A stretch of 64,000 nt of DNA from DASQHW01 sp038209365 (GTDB lineage: Bacteria > Actinomycetota > Acidimicrobiia > IMCC26256 > PALSA-610): assembly GCA_038209365.1 (NCBI GenBank), contig JBBQXS010000012.1:1-64000 (forward strand), read 5' to 3'. Position 1 is the stretch's first letter, and every line of letters begins with the position of its first letter. The notes under the pieces were generated by a model. It ran no database searches and was not told the DNA's origin. It saw only the letters and a list, made by a program, of their open reading frames with translations. A program made the position numbers and the translations under genes. Below are positions 15,989 to 24,024 of the stretch, in pieces.

Positions 15989-17490
15989 ACCCCACCCCGA
16001 TGCTCGACGATGTCCGCAGCGTCTGGGACCTGATCGAGCAGCGAGTCGCGGCGACGCCCGACCGCGTCATGTTGTACGACGGTGACCGCGTGACGACGTT
16101 CGCGCAGTACAAAGCGCTGGTCGAGCGCGCGGCCGCGGGCCTGCATGCGTTCGGCGTCGGTGCCGACGATCACGTCTCCTGGCAGCTGCCGACGTGGACG
16201 GAGTCCGCGGTGCTCGTCGGCGCGCTCTGCCGTCTCGGGGCGATCCAGAACCCGATGCTGCCGATCTACCGGTACCGCGAGGTGTCGTTCATCGCGAAGC
16301 AGACGGGATGCAAGCTGCTGATCACGCCGTCGACGTGGAACAAGTTCGACTATGCGGCACTCGCGGAGCAAGTCGCGGGCGAGATCGACGGGATGCACAC
16401 GTTGATCGCGGATCACTGGAATCCCGACGGCGACCCGGCGACACTCCCTCCTGGTGATGAGCACGATCGTGTGCGGTGGATCTTCTACACCTCCGGGACG
16501 ACCGCCGATCCGAAGGGTGCGCAGCACACGGATCGGTCGGCCCTCGCCGGCGCGATCGGCTACGCCGAGAAGACCCACGTCGAGGCCGACGACATCGCGT
16601 TGGTCGCGTTCCCGTTCACGCACATCGGCGGGATCATCATCGGCGTGTTCACACCGTTGCTCACCGGGTCGGCCGCGGTGCTGATGGAGACGTGGACGGC
16701 ACCGGCATCGACGGAGCTCATCCGCAAGCACCGCATCACGCTCGGCAACGGCGCGCCCGCGATCCACGCGGCGTTGCTCGCCGAGGCACGCGCCAACCCC
16801 GACGCCTACAAGACGATCCGAGCCTTCCCCTCGGGTGGCTCGACGAAGCCGCCACAGTTGCACGACGAGCTGATGGAGGCCGTGCCGGGCTGTGTCGGCA
16901 TCACGTCGGGCTACGGCATGACCGAGGCGCCGATCGTCAGCCAGACCGACGTCGGCGCGCCGGATGCGTCGAAGCGCACCGGCGAAGGGACGCCGACGCG
17001 TGGCGTCACGATGAAGGTGCTCGACAACGGCGAGCTTGCCGTGAAGGGTCCGCAGGTGATGCGCGGCTATGTCGACCGCTCACTCGACAAGGACGCCTTC
17101 ACCGACGACGGCTGGCTGCACACCGGTGACATGGCACGCTTCGACGAATACGGCGCAGTGGAGATCACCGGGCGCATCAAGGACATCATCATCCGGAAGG
17201 GGGAGAACGTCTCGGCGAAAGAGGTCGAGGACGTGCTCTACTCGCACCCGAAGGTTGCCGACGTCGCGGTGCTGGGCATCCCGGATCAAGCACGGGGTGA
17301 GATGGTGGTCGCGTTCGTCGTCCCGAAGGATGCGAACGATCCACCGGCGATGGTCGAGGTCCGCGAGCACTGCACGTCGGTCGGCCTGATGACCCAGAAG
17401 ATCCCCGAGCGGATCGAGATCATCGACGAGATGCCGCGCAACCCGAGCGGCAAGGTTCCCAAGCACCAACTCCGCGCGCGGATCACCTAG
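15985..17490 (+). CDS. AMP-forming acyl-CoA ligase
   Basis: 501 residues, cyclohexanecarboxylate/fatty-acyl-CoA ligase type. P-loop 'IFYTSGTTADPKGAQ', 'SGYGMTEAP', 'GWLHTGDMARFDEYG', and the catalytic Lys in 'NPSGKVPKHQL' are intact. It activates a carboxylic acid to its CoA ester through an acyl-AMP. Coupled to the SDR by ATGA; its last four bases overlap the convergent hydrolase gene. Substrate unknown. Confidence 0.87.
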   Translation: MNPTPMLDDVRSVWDLIEQRVAATPDRVMLYDGDRVTTFAQYKALVERAAAGLHAFGVGADDHVSWQLPTWTESAVLVGALCRLGAIQNPMLPIYRYREVSFIAKQTGCKLLITPSTWNKFDYAALAEQVAGEIDGMHTLIADHWNPDGDPATLPPGDEHDRVRWIFYTSGTTADPKGAQHTDRSALAGAIGYAEKTHVEADDIALVAFPFTHIGGIIIGVFTPLLTGSAAVLMETWTAPASTELIRKHRITLGNGAPAIHAALLAEARANPDAYKTIRAFPSGGSTKPPQLHDELMEAVPGCVGITSGYGMTEAPIVSQTDVGAPDASKRTGEGTPTRGVTMKVLDNGELAVKGPQVMRGYVDRSLDKDAFTDDGWLHTGDMARFDEYGAVEITGRIKDIIIRKGENVSAKEVEDVLYSHPKVADVAVLGIPDQARGEMVVAFVVPKDANDPPAMVEVREHCTSVGLMTQKIPERIEIIDEMPRNPSGKVPKHQLRARIT

Positions 17491-18191
17491 CTCGCGCCGC
17501 GTACGAGCGCGTCGAAGAGTCGTTGCTGGGAAGGATCGTCCCCGGCGGTGTCCTCGGGATGCCATTGCACCGCGAGGACGAAGCAGCCGTCCATCTCCGC
17601 GGCCTCGACGACGCCGTCGGAGGCGCGTCCGGCGACGCGCAAGCCGTCCCCGAGCCGTGCGATCGCCTGGTGGTGATGACACGAGGCGATGACTCGCGTC
17701 GCGTCCATGGCGTCGGCGAGCATCGAGCCTGCATCGAGCTGTACCTCGTGCAGACGCGCGCCTCCCGCTTCACCCGGACGGCCGTGCGGTGCGACACCGG
17801 GATCGTCGGCGAGGTGCTGGTGCAGCGAGCCGCCGCGCGCGACGTTCAGTACCTGGAAGCCGCGGCAGATGGCGAGAACCGGCAGGCCGCGTGCGACGGC
17901 GACGTCCGCGAGCGCGAGTTCGAAATCGTCGGCCCGGCGCTCGACGCCGTACACGGCCGGATGCGGCGTTTCGCCATAGAGCGCAGGATCGACGTCGGGG
18001 CCGCCGGTGAGCACCAGCGCGTCGACGCGTGCGAGCAAGGCCTTGGGGTCGCGCGCGTCGTCGACGAGTACCGGCTGCGCGCCCGCGCGTTCGACGGCGT
18101 CGAAGTACGAGCGCGGCAACGCGGACGCGCCCGAGTACGGCCAGCGATCGGTGCGACCGAGCCGGCGGCCGGTCAGGGCCACGATCACCAT
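17487..18191 (-). CDS. Gamma-glutamyl hydrolase, peptidase C26 (PuuD-like)
   Basis: 234 residues, class I glutamine-amidotransferase fold. Nucleophile Cys in 'LPVLAICRGFQVLNV' and the His-Glu part in 'VQWHPED' are present; 'HHHQAI' lies between. This is the pattern of gamma-glutamyl-GABA hydrolases, which release the amine or amino acid from a gamma-glutamyl adduct. It lies 7 bp after a glutamine-synthetase-like gene that would make such adducts. Probable polyamine or amine catabolism. Confidence 0.83.
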   Translation of the reverse strand: MVIVALTGRRLGRTDRWPYSGASALPRSYFDAVERAGAQPVLVDDARDPKALLARVDALVLTGGPDVDPALYGETPHPAVYGVERRADDFELALADVAVARGLPVLAICRGFQVLNVARGGSLHQHLADDPGVAPHGRPGEAGGARLHEVQLDAGSMLADAMDATRVIASCHHHQAIARLGDGLRVAGRASDGVVEAAEMDGCFVLAVQWHPEDTAGDDPSQQRLFDALVRGAS

Positions 18192-18198
18192 CTCGCGG

Positions 18199-19578
18199 CT
18201 ACCACTGGTCGAAGTTGCGGCGGCGTTCCCAGTCGGTGACCGCTCGGTTGAAATGCGCCAGCTCCTGGCGGGCCGTGTTCAGCAAGTGATCGTGCACATC
18301 GGCGCCGAACGCGTCGGGGCCGATCTTCGAGGTCGCGAATGCGTCCGTCGCTTCGGCGAGGCTTGCCGGTACCCGCGTCAGCTCCGGAGCCGCGTACGCG
18401 TTCCCGTCGAAGCGCGGACCCGGGTCGAGGTCCTGCTCAATGCCGTGCAGTCCCGCCGCGATCGTGGCGGCGTACGCAAGGTACGGGTTCACATCCGCGC
18501 CGGGAATGCGGGATTCCAAACGGAACGACGAGCCGCGTCCCACGATCCGGAATCCGCATGTGCGGTTGTCGAGGCTCCATGCGAGCGCGGTGGGCGCCCA
18601 CGACTCGGGCTGGTAGCGCTTGTAGGAGTTGACCGTGGGCGCGTACATCCATGCCAGCTCGTGCCCGCACGCGAGCTGACCGCCGAGCCAACCGCGGAAC
18701 GTCGAGGAGAGGTGATCGGGCGCGGCGTCGTCCCACATCAACGGCTGCTCGCCGTCCTTGGACCACACGCTCGAGTGCACGTGACACGACGACCCGACTT
18801 CCTCGGAGGAGTACTTCGCCATGAACGTGAGCGCGCGCCCGTGCTGCGACGCGATCTCCTTGGCGCCGTTCTTGTAGATGACGTGCCGGTCGGCCATCTC
18901 CACGGGCGTGGTGAAGACGAGATTTATCTCATGTTGCCCGCGGCCCGCTTCGCCCTTCGAGAACTCGACGGGCACGCCCGCGCCGTCGATGCCGTTACGG
19001 ATCGCGCGGATGAGGTACTCGTCGCGCGTCGTCTGGAGGATGTGATAGTCCTCGACCACGAGCGAGTGCGGTGTCAGGTTCGTGTAGTCCTTGGCTGCCG
19101 CCTCTTCCAGCGACTCGCGGAAGACAAAGAACTCGAGCTCGCTCGCGAACATCAACGAGTAGCCGGCGGCGTTGGCGCGCTCGACCTGACGCTGCAGGAT
19201 GCGCCGGGGCGACACCTCGACGGGCTCACCTCGCTCCTCGTCGACGAGGTCGCACAGCACGAGTGCCGTCTTCTCGAGCCAGGGGATGTGGCGAATCGTT
19301 GCGAGATCGGGCTGGGCCGCCATGTCTCCGTAGCCCTGTTCCCAGTTCGCGAAGGCGTAGCCGGGCAGCACGTTCATCTCGCTGTCGACCGCGAGCAGAT
19401 AGTTGCACGCGTGCAGCGGCTCGGCGCCGCCCTGCATGTGGTCGACCCAGTAGGAGCCGGTGACGCGCTTGCCGACCAGCCGGCCCTGCAGGTCCGGGAA
19501 GGCGACCAGCACGGTGTCGATCTCGCCCTTGCCGATCGCCTCTTCCAGCTTCGACGCGTGCAGCATCCCCCCGGCCAT
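18199..19578 (-). CDS. Glutamine-synthetase-like gamma-glutamyl ligase
   Basis: 459 residues. GS catalytic-domain motifs: 'ASELEFFVF' (metal Glu), 'GQHEINLVF', 'SCHVHSSVW', and 'FRLESRIPGADVNPYLAYAA'. The N-terminus differs from classical GlnA, as in GlnA3/PuuA-type ligases that join glutamate to polyamines or ethanolamine. Together with the hydrolase downstream it forms a gamma-glutamylation route. No adenylylation Tyr site is apparent. Leaderless start at ATG 19578. Confidence 0.83.
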   Translation of the reverse strand: MAGGMLHASKLEEAIGKGEIDTVLVAFPDLQGRLVGKRVTGSYWVDHMQGGAEPLHACNYLLAVDSEMNVLPGYAFANWEQGYGDMAAQPDLATIRHIPWLEKTALVLCDLVDEERGEPVEVSPRRILQRQVERANAAGYSLMFASELEFFVFRESLEEAAAKDYTNLTPHSLVVEDYHILQTTRDEYLIRAIRNGIDGAGVPVEFSKGEAGRGQHEINLVFTTPVEMADRHVIYKNGAKEIASQHGRALTFMAKYSSEEVGSSCHVHSSVWSKDGEQPLMWDDAAPDHLSSTFRGWLGGQLACGHELAWMYAPTVNSYKRYQPESWAPTALAWSLDNRTCGFRIVGRGSSFRLESRIPGADVNPYLAYAATIAAGLHGIEQDLDPGPRFDGNAYAAPELTRVPASLAEATDAFATSKIGPDAFGADVHDHLLNTARQELAHFNRAVTDWERRRNFDQW

Positions 19579-19584
19579 GGCGAG

Positions 19585-19590
19585 AGCCTA
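19585..19590 (-). promoter_or_regulatory. -10 box of the GS-like operon (leaderless)
   Basis: TAGGCT on the minus strand ends 6 nt before ATG 19578. Confidence 0.5.
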
Positions 19591-19645
19591 AGCCGCGGTC
19601 CGCCCGGTGGGTATCGACGGTCTTGTCCGTTTTCGGCAAATAGCG

Positions 19646-19651
19646 TAACCT
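19646..19651 (+). promoter_or_regulatory. -10 box of the Tim44-like gene
   Basis: TAACCT about 45 nt before ATG 19697, which has GGGAAGGG as ribosome binding site. TAGCGT at 19641-19646 is an overlapping alternative. Confidence 0.35.
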
Positions 19652-19696
19652 GGTGAGCTGCGTAGCGCTGCGGAGCGTCATCCGGGAAGGGCACCG

Positions 19697-20341
19697 ATGT
19701 TGGGGTGGGGGAAGCGGCGCGCCGAGCGCATCGCCGCCAAGTTCGCGGAGCTCGACCGGATCGAGGATCGCCTCGACGACGCCTGGGGGACGATGCTCGC
19801 CGAGCGGCCGTCCGCAAGCGAGGCCGGGGTCGATCTGGCGCCGGTGGTCGCCGCGGACCCCGCGTTCGACGGGCAGGCCTTCCTCGCGATCGCCCGGGAG
19901 AGCTACTTCAAGATGCGCGACGCATGGGAGCGCCGCACCGCGTCGATCGCGGCCGGCCTGTGCACCCCCGCGGTCATGGCCGAGCTGCAGGCGACGATCG
20001 CGGCCGACGCCATGGCGCGGCGTCGTCATCTGCTGCCCGGCATAGAGATCCGCGGCGCGATCATCACGAGCGCGCGCGTCAGCGAGCACAAGATGTCGCT
20101 GGTCGTGCGGCTGCAGCTGGTCGGCAAGGAGTACTACGTCGACGAGGCATTCGACATCGTCGGCGGCGACGAGGAGTACCACGACTGGGACGAGGACTGG
20201 ACGTTCGTGCGCGACACCTCGATCGACCAGCGGGGCACGGATCGCACGCACGCACTGTTGCGCGAGGAACAAGGCGGCTGGGACTTCGCACACCGCGGCT
20301 GGAACGTGGCATCGATCACGCGGTCCATTCCTCCGGCGTGA
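19697..20341 (+). CDS. Tim44-like domain protein
   Basis: 214 residues. An N-terminal charged helix is followed by 'DGQAFLAIARESYFKMRDAW' and 'GIEIRGAIITSARVSEHKMS', which resemble the Tim44/NTF2-like domain found in bacterial membrane-associated proteins. No transmembrane segment is present, so it may be a soluble pocket or scaffold protein. It sits alone between two minus-strand operons. Family likely, function unknown. Confidence 0.65.
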   Translation: MLGWGKRRAERIAAKFAELDRIEDRLDDAWGTMLAERPSASEAGVDLAPVVAADPAFDGQAFLAIARESYFKMRDAWERRTASIAAGLCTPAVMAELQATIAADAMARRRHLLPGIEIRGAIITSARVSEHKMSLVVRLQLVGKEYYVDEAFDIVGGDEEYHDWDEDWTFVRDTSIDQRGTDRTHALLREEQGGWDFAHRGWNVASITRSIPPA

Positions 20342-20349
20342 CGCCGGCC

Positions 20350-20373
20350 GGGGTGCGCGCGCCGGCGCACCCC
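20350..20373. terminator. GC-rich hairpin between convergent genes
   Basis: Perfect 9-bp stem GGGGTGCGC/GCGCACCCC with a 6-nt loop, just after the Tim44-like stop. No T-run follows, so termination is inferred from position only. The rest of 20342-20503 shows nothing else. Confidence 0.4.
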
Positions 20374-20503
20374 AGCGACCGGCAATGTCCCCAGAGTCGC
20401 CCATCCGTGGGCACCGTTCCCGACACATCTGTCGGATCTCGTGCCCACGCCCTCTCGGCGAGCCACCCGCGGCGCGTCCGGGCGGTACAGCGCGACGTCG
20501 CCA

Positions 20504-21283
20504 CTACTCCGGGGTGACGTACGCGGCGGTGATGCCGCCGTCGACGACGAGCGCGGCGCCCGTCATGAACGACGAGTCGTCGGACGCGAGGAACAGCGCC
20601 GCCTTGGCGAGCTCCTCGGCGCGTCCCAGCCGCCCCATCGGGATGTGCACCATCCGGCGGGCGCGCCGCTGCGGGTCGGCGAGCAGCTCTTGGAGGAGTG
20701 GCGTCTCGATCGGGCCCGGGCACAGCGCGTTGGCGCGAATGCCCTGGCGGGCGTATTCGACGGCGACCTCGCGCGTCATCGCGAGCACGCCGCCCTTGCT
20801 CGCGGTGTACGCGATCTGGGCTGTCGCCGCGCCCATCAGCGCGACGAACGACGCCACGTTCACGATCGAACCCCCACCGGCTTCTCGCAGCGCCGGGATC
20901 GCGGCCTTGCACCCGAGCCACACGCCTTTCAGGTTCACGTCCATCACGCGGTCCCACGTCGACTCCGGGGTGTCGAGCACGCCGCCGTCGTCGGCCGGGA
21001 AGACGCCCGCATTGTTGTAGAGCACGTGCAGGGCGCCGTAGGCGTCGACTGCACCGCGCACCATGGCGACACAGTCGTTCCACTGCGAGACGTCCGCCCG
21101 GAGGAACGTCGCGGCCCCGCCCGCGGCGCGCACGGCCTCGACCGTCTCGTTGCCGGCGTCCACGAGGAGGTCGCTGACGACCACGCGTGCACCTTCTCGG
21201 GCGAACAGTTCGGCCGCGGCCCGGCCCATGCCGCTCCCGGCGCCGGTGATGAGCGCGACCTTTCCGTCGAGCCGGTCCGTCAT
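20504..21283 (-). CDS. Short-chain dehydrogenase/reductase
   Basis: 259 residues. 'TGAGSGMG' cofactor motif, 'NNAG', 'IAYTASKGG' with catalytic Tyr/Lys, and a typical SDR end 'GAALVVDGG'. It resembles 3-oxoacyl-ACP or secondary alcohol dehydrogenases. ATG overlaps the stop of the upstream membrane-protein gene by ATGA, making it the last gene of a three-gene operon. Substrate unknown. Confidence 0.85.
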   Translation of the reverse strand: MTDRLDGKVALITGAGSGMGRAAAELFAREGARVVVSDLLVDAGNETVEAVRAAGGAATFLRADVSQWNDCVAMVRGAVDAYGALHVLYNNAGVFPADDGGVLDTPESTWDRVMDVNLKGVWLGCKAAIPALREAGGGSIVNVASFVALMGAATAQIAYTASKGGVLAMTREVAVEYARQGIRANALCPGPIETPLLQELLADPQRRARRMVHIPMGRLGRAEELAKAALFLASDDSSFMTGAALVVDGGITAAYVTPE

Positions 21284-21909
21284 CCGGTCACCTCTTTGTA
21301 GTCACGCGGTCCCTCGACGGTCTCGAGTGCGAGCGCGTCGACGAAGCACGCGTTGAGATTGGGGTGGTTCTCGCGTACGAAGTCGTCCATGTTCTTGGTG
21401 ATCGGCTTGAGCCCCTGCGTCGAAGGCAGGACGAACTGTGCCGTCTTCTTCGTCTCGAGATCATTCGCGTATCGCTCGCGCGCGTCGAGGGCCTTCGACC
21501 AGTCGTCGGTCCACCCCCGCACTGCAGCGGTGGGTGTGGCCGCGCGAGGACGTACTTCGGCGAAGCGGCGAATCATCGTGCGCAACACGTCGTTCTCGGC
21601 GCGAATACGCGCGACGCGGTCGGGACCGGTCCGCGGGAAGGCGTTCGGCACGGTCTTCAGCCGCGCCTGGGCGTCGTCACAGGCGGCGGACAGCTGCGCG
21701 GCAGCTGCCGGTTCGAGCCGCTCGGGCGAACGAGAGCCGACCAGTGTCCAGGCGAGGACGATGCCGACGCCGAGGACCGCAACAAAGGACAGCAGCACCT
21801 TGAATTCCCACGGGGCACGGGAACGTCCCGGGTCGGCCCCGTCCGTCGCGGTCGCGCCCGTGCCCGTGCCCGTGCCCGTGCCGGACATCGGCTGGTCGAT
21901 TTCGCGCAT
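21280..21909 (-). CDS. Single-pass membrane protein with Thr-Gly tract
   Basis: 209 residues beginning MREIDQPM. A (Thr-Gly)4 linker near residues 10-17 precedes one membrane helix (VLLSFVAVLGVGIVLAW, ~37-53); the rest is a predicted outside, charged, helical domain with two Cys. I recognise no family. Start ATG 21909 shares one base with the stop of the GNAT gene. It lies between acetyltransferase and SDR genes, but no shared function is obvious. Confidence 0.65.
   Translation of the reverse strand: MREIDQPMSGTGTGTGTGATATDGADPGRSRAPWEFKVLLSFVAVLGVGIVLAWTLVGSRSPERLEPAAAAQLSAACDDAQARLKTVPNAFPRTGPDRVARIRAENDVLRTMIRRFAEVRPRAATPTAAVRGWTDDWSKALDARERYANDLETKKTAQFVLPSTQGLKPITKNMDDFVRENHPNLNACFVDALALETVEGPRDYKEVTG
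21856..21879. repeat. Hexanucleotide tandem repeat (GCCCGT)4
   Basis: Four perfect copies of GCCCGT plus a partial fifth, inside the coding region of the membrane protein, where they encode the Thr-Gly linker on the minus strand. Six-base units keep frame if copy number changes. Confidence 0.8.
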
Positions 21910-22397
21910 CAGGCGAGGTCCAGCACCATCGTCAGCGTGTCGCCCTGTTTCGTGAGGACCTCGAAGCCGTGCCGCGCGTAGAGATGCTTCGCCGCGTTCT
22001 GGGTGTTGACACTCAGGCTGATCGCGCGCTCCTTGTCCCGACGCGCTCTCGCCAGCAGCGCGCCGAGGAGCAAGCTGCCGACGTGCTGGCCGCGGAACTC
22101 GGGATAGACCGCGATCGAGAGCTCGGGCACGTCGTCGGCCACGTAGCCGTATCCCGGTTCCTCGGCGGAGAAATGCCGGAACCACGCGGCTCCCACCGGC
22201 TCGTCGCGACGGTCCAGCGCGCACAGCGCGACGTCGCCGTTTCGTCCCCATCCTGCGATGTAGCGCGCGTTCTCGGGCCGGGCGAGCACGACGTCGATGG
22301 GCGGCCGCTCTTCGGCGCCGTCGTCGAACCAGTTGACGGCCTCGTACAGCATCTCGGCGAGGAACGCCGGGTCAGCACGCGCGCTCAGACGAAACAC
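21909..22397 (-). CDS. GNAT-family N-acetyltransferase
   Basis: 162 residues. The acetyl-CoA loop 'RGQHVGSLLLGALL' follows the beta-strand 'ELSIAVYPEF', and a late 'NAAKHLYARHGFEV' is typical of motif B in GNAT proteins. Probably acetylates a small molecule or protein N-terminus. GTG start with TAGAGT 6 nt upstream, hence leaderless. First gene of a three-gene operon. Confidence 0.82.
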   Translation of the reverse strand: MFRLSARADPAFLAEMLYEAVNWFDDGAEERPPIDVVLARPENARYIAGWGRNGDVALCALDRRDEPVGAAWFRHFSAEEPGYGYVADDVPELSIAVYPEFRGQHVGSLLLGALLARARRDKERAISLSVNTQNAAKHLYARHGFEVLTKQGDTLTMVLDLA

Positions 22398-22403
22398 GCG
22401 TGC

Positions 22404-22409
22404 ACTCTA
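22404..22409 (-). promoter_or_regulatory. -10 box of the GNAT operon (leaderless)
   Basis: TAGAGT on the minus strand ends 6 nt before GTG 22397. Confidence 0.45.
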
Positions 22410-22514
22410 GGTTGACGACAGCGAAGCGACCGAAGGGGAGCGGAGCGTGGAGTCGGCCCAAGAAAGAGGGTTGACGACAGCGAAGCGACCGAAGGGGAGC
22501 GGAGCGTGGAGTCG
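22410..22514. repeat. 46-bp direct repeat in an intergenic region
   Basis: Two identical 46-bp copies (22410-22455 and 22469-22514) separated by 13 bp. They are purine-rich on the plus strand and end in GGAGCGTGGAGTCG. A related stretch occurs at 59488-59556. They lie between divergent genes just upstream of the promoter of the peptidase-like gene. Confidence 0.85.
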
Positions 22515-22526
22515 ACCCGGAGAAAA

Positions 22527-22532
22527 TAGGGT
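22527..22532 (+). promoter_or_regulatory. -10 box of the peptidase-like gene (leaderless)
   Basis: TAGGGT ends 6 nt before ATG 22539; GAGGGG in the gap could also act as a ribosome site if transcription began earlier. Confidence 0.45.
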
Positions 22533-22538
22533 GAGGGG

Positions 22539-24017
22539 ATGCGAAGGGCGGCACGGGGCGCGGTGGTGGCGATATGCGCCGCCGCGCTGAGCGCCGGGTG
22601 CAGTGCGACCGGCACGAAGACGCTTCGCGTCGAGCACACCGGTGCGATCACGTGGACGCCGTGTCGCAACGGCGCAGTGCAATGCGCGACCTTGGAGGTA
22701 CCGCTCGACGCCGCGCATCCCGATGGCGAACGCATCTTGCTGGCGCTCGCGCGGCGGCCGGCCTCGGGAAAGCGCATCGGCGTGTTGCTGACGAATCCCG
22801 GGGGTCCGGGCGCATCCGGGATCGAATTCCTCGAGGATGCGTCCGGTGTGTTCCGTCCCGAGATCCTGCGGCGGTTCGACATCGTGTCGTGGGATCCCCG
22901 GGGCGTCGGGTCGAGCGCGCCGATTCGGTGCCTCGACAACCTCGACGCCTTCTACGCGGTCGACCGGACACCCGAGAATGCCGCGGCCGTCTCCAGAAAC
23001 GTCGCTGTCGCGCGCGAGTTCGCCGCGTCCTGCAAGCAGCGTAGCGGTCGCGAGCTCGCAGATGTCGCGACGTCGGCCACCGTGCACGACATGGACGCGA
23101 TCCGGACCGCGATCGGCGAGGAGCGCATCAGCTACTTGGGCTTCTCCTACGGCACGCTGCTCGGCGCCCGATACGCCGACGCCTATCCACAGCACGTCCG
23201 TACGATGGTGCTCGACGGCGCGGTCGATCCGTCATTGAGCTACTCGGCCGCCACCATCGCGCAGGCGCGAGGTTTCGAGCAGGCGCTCGACGCGTTCTTC
23301 GCGTGGTGCCGGCAGGACCGCCGCTGCGGCTTCGCGCGCGGCGGGGATCCCGGTGACGCGTTCGACCGGCTCGAGCGCGCGGTCACCGCGGAACCGACGC
23401 CGGGCACCGTGAACGGCGAGGAGCGCATGCTCGGGCCCGGGGAGTTCGACATCGGCGTTGCAAGTGGGTTGTACGCCGGCCGGACGGGCTTTCCGACTCT
23501 TGCCGACGCGCTCGTCGAAACGGCGCGCGGCTCGGGCGATCAGATGCTCGGGCTCGCCGACGAGTACACGGAGCGGCAGCCGGGAGGCAAGTACTCGAAT
23601 CTGACCGCGGCGTTCTACGCGACGAGCTGTCTCGACGGGCCTTCGCCGCGAACGGTCGCGGACGTGCAGCGTCTCGCCGACCGGACAGCTCGTCTCGCGC
23701 CGCACTTCGGGCCGGCGAGCGCGTGGCTCGGCTTGCCGTGCACGTTCTGGCCGGTGCCCCCACGTGACAAGCCGGCCGCGGTGCACGCCGAAGGCGCGCC
23801 GCCGCTGCTCGTCGTCGGCACGATCCATGATCCCGCGACGCCGTACACGTGGGCCCAGTCGCTGGCGGGCCAGCTGCGGACCGCTCACCTCCTCACGTCC
23901 GAGGGTGACGGCCATACCGCGTACGCGCGGGGGAGCTCCTGCATCGACGACGCGGTCGAGGACTATTTGCTCGCCGGGAAGGTTCCCCCCGACGGCACCC
24001 GGTGCCCTGCGCCGTAA
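22539..24017 (+). CDS. Tripeptidyl-aminopeptidase-like lipoprotein (alpha/beta hydrolase)
   Basis: 492 residues. A lipobox (LSAGC, Cys21) follows a signal sequence, so it should be a membrane-anchored exported lipoprotein. 'NPGGPGASGIEF' and 'WDPRGVGSS' form the oxyanion region, the nucleophile is Ser in 'GFSYGT', and Asp ('TIHDPATPY') and His ('GDGHTAY') complete the triad. This is the Streptomyces tripeptidyl-aminopeptidase/SlpD-E type of S33 peptidase, which trims peptides outside the cell. Confidence 0.87.
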   Translation: MRRAARGAVVAICAAALSAGCSATGTKTLRVEHTGAITWTPCRNGAVQCATLEVPLDAAHPDGERILLALARRPASGKRIGVLLTNPGGPGASGIEFLEDASGVFRPEILRRFDIVSWDPRGVGSSAPIRCLDNLDAFYAVDRTPENAAAVSRNVAVAREFAASCKQRSGRELADVATSATVHDMDAIRTAIGEERISYLGFSYGTLLGARYADAYPQHVRTMVLDGAVDPSLSYSAATIAQARGFEQALDAFFAWCRQDRRCGFARGGDPGDAFDRLERAVTAEPTPGTVNGEERMLGPGEFDIGVASGLYAGRTGFPTLADALVETARGSGDQMLGLADEYTERQPGGKYSNLTAAFYATSCLDGPSPRTVADVQRLADRTARLAPHFGPASAWLGLPCTFWPVPPRDKPAAVHAEGAPPLLVVGTIHDPATPYTWAQSLAGQLRTAHLLTSEGDGHTAYARGSSCIDDAVEDYLLAGKVPPDGTRCPAP

Positions 24018-24024
24018 CGCATCG

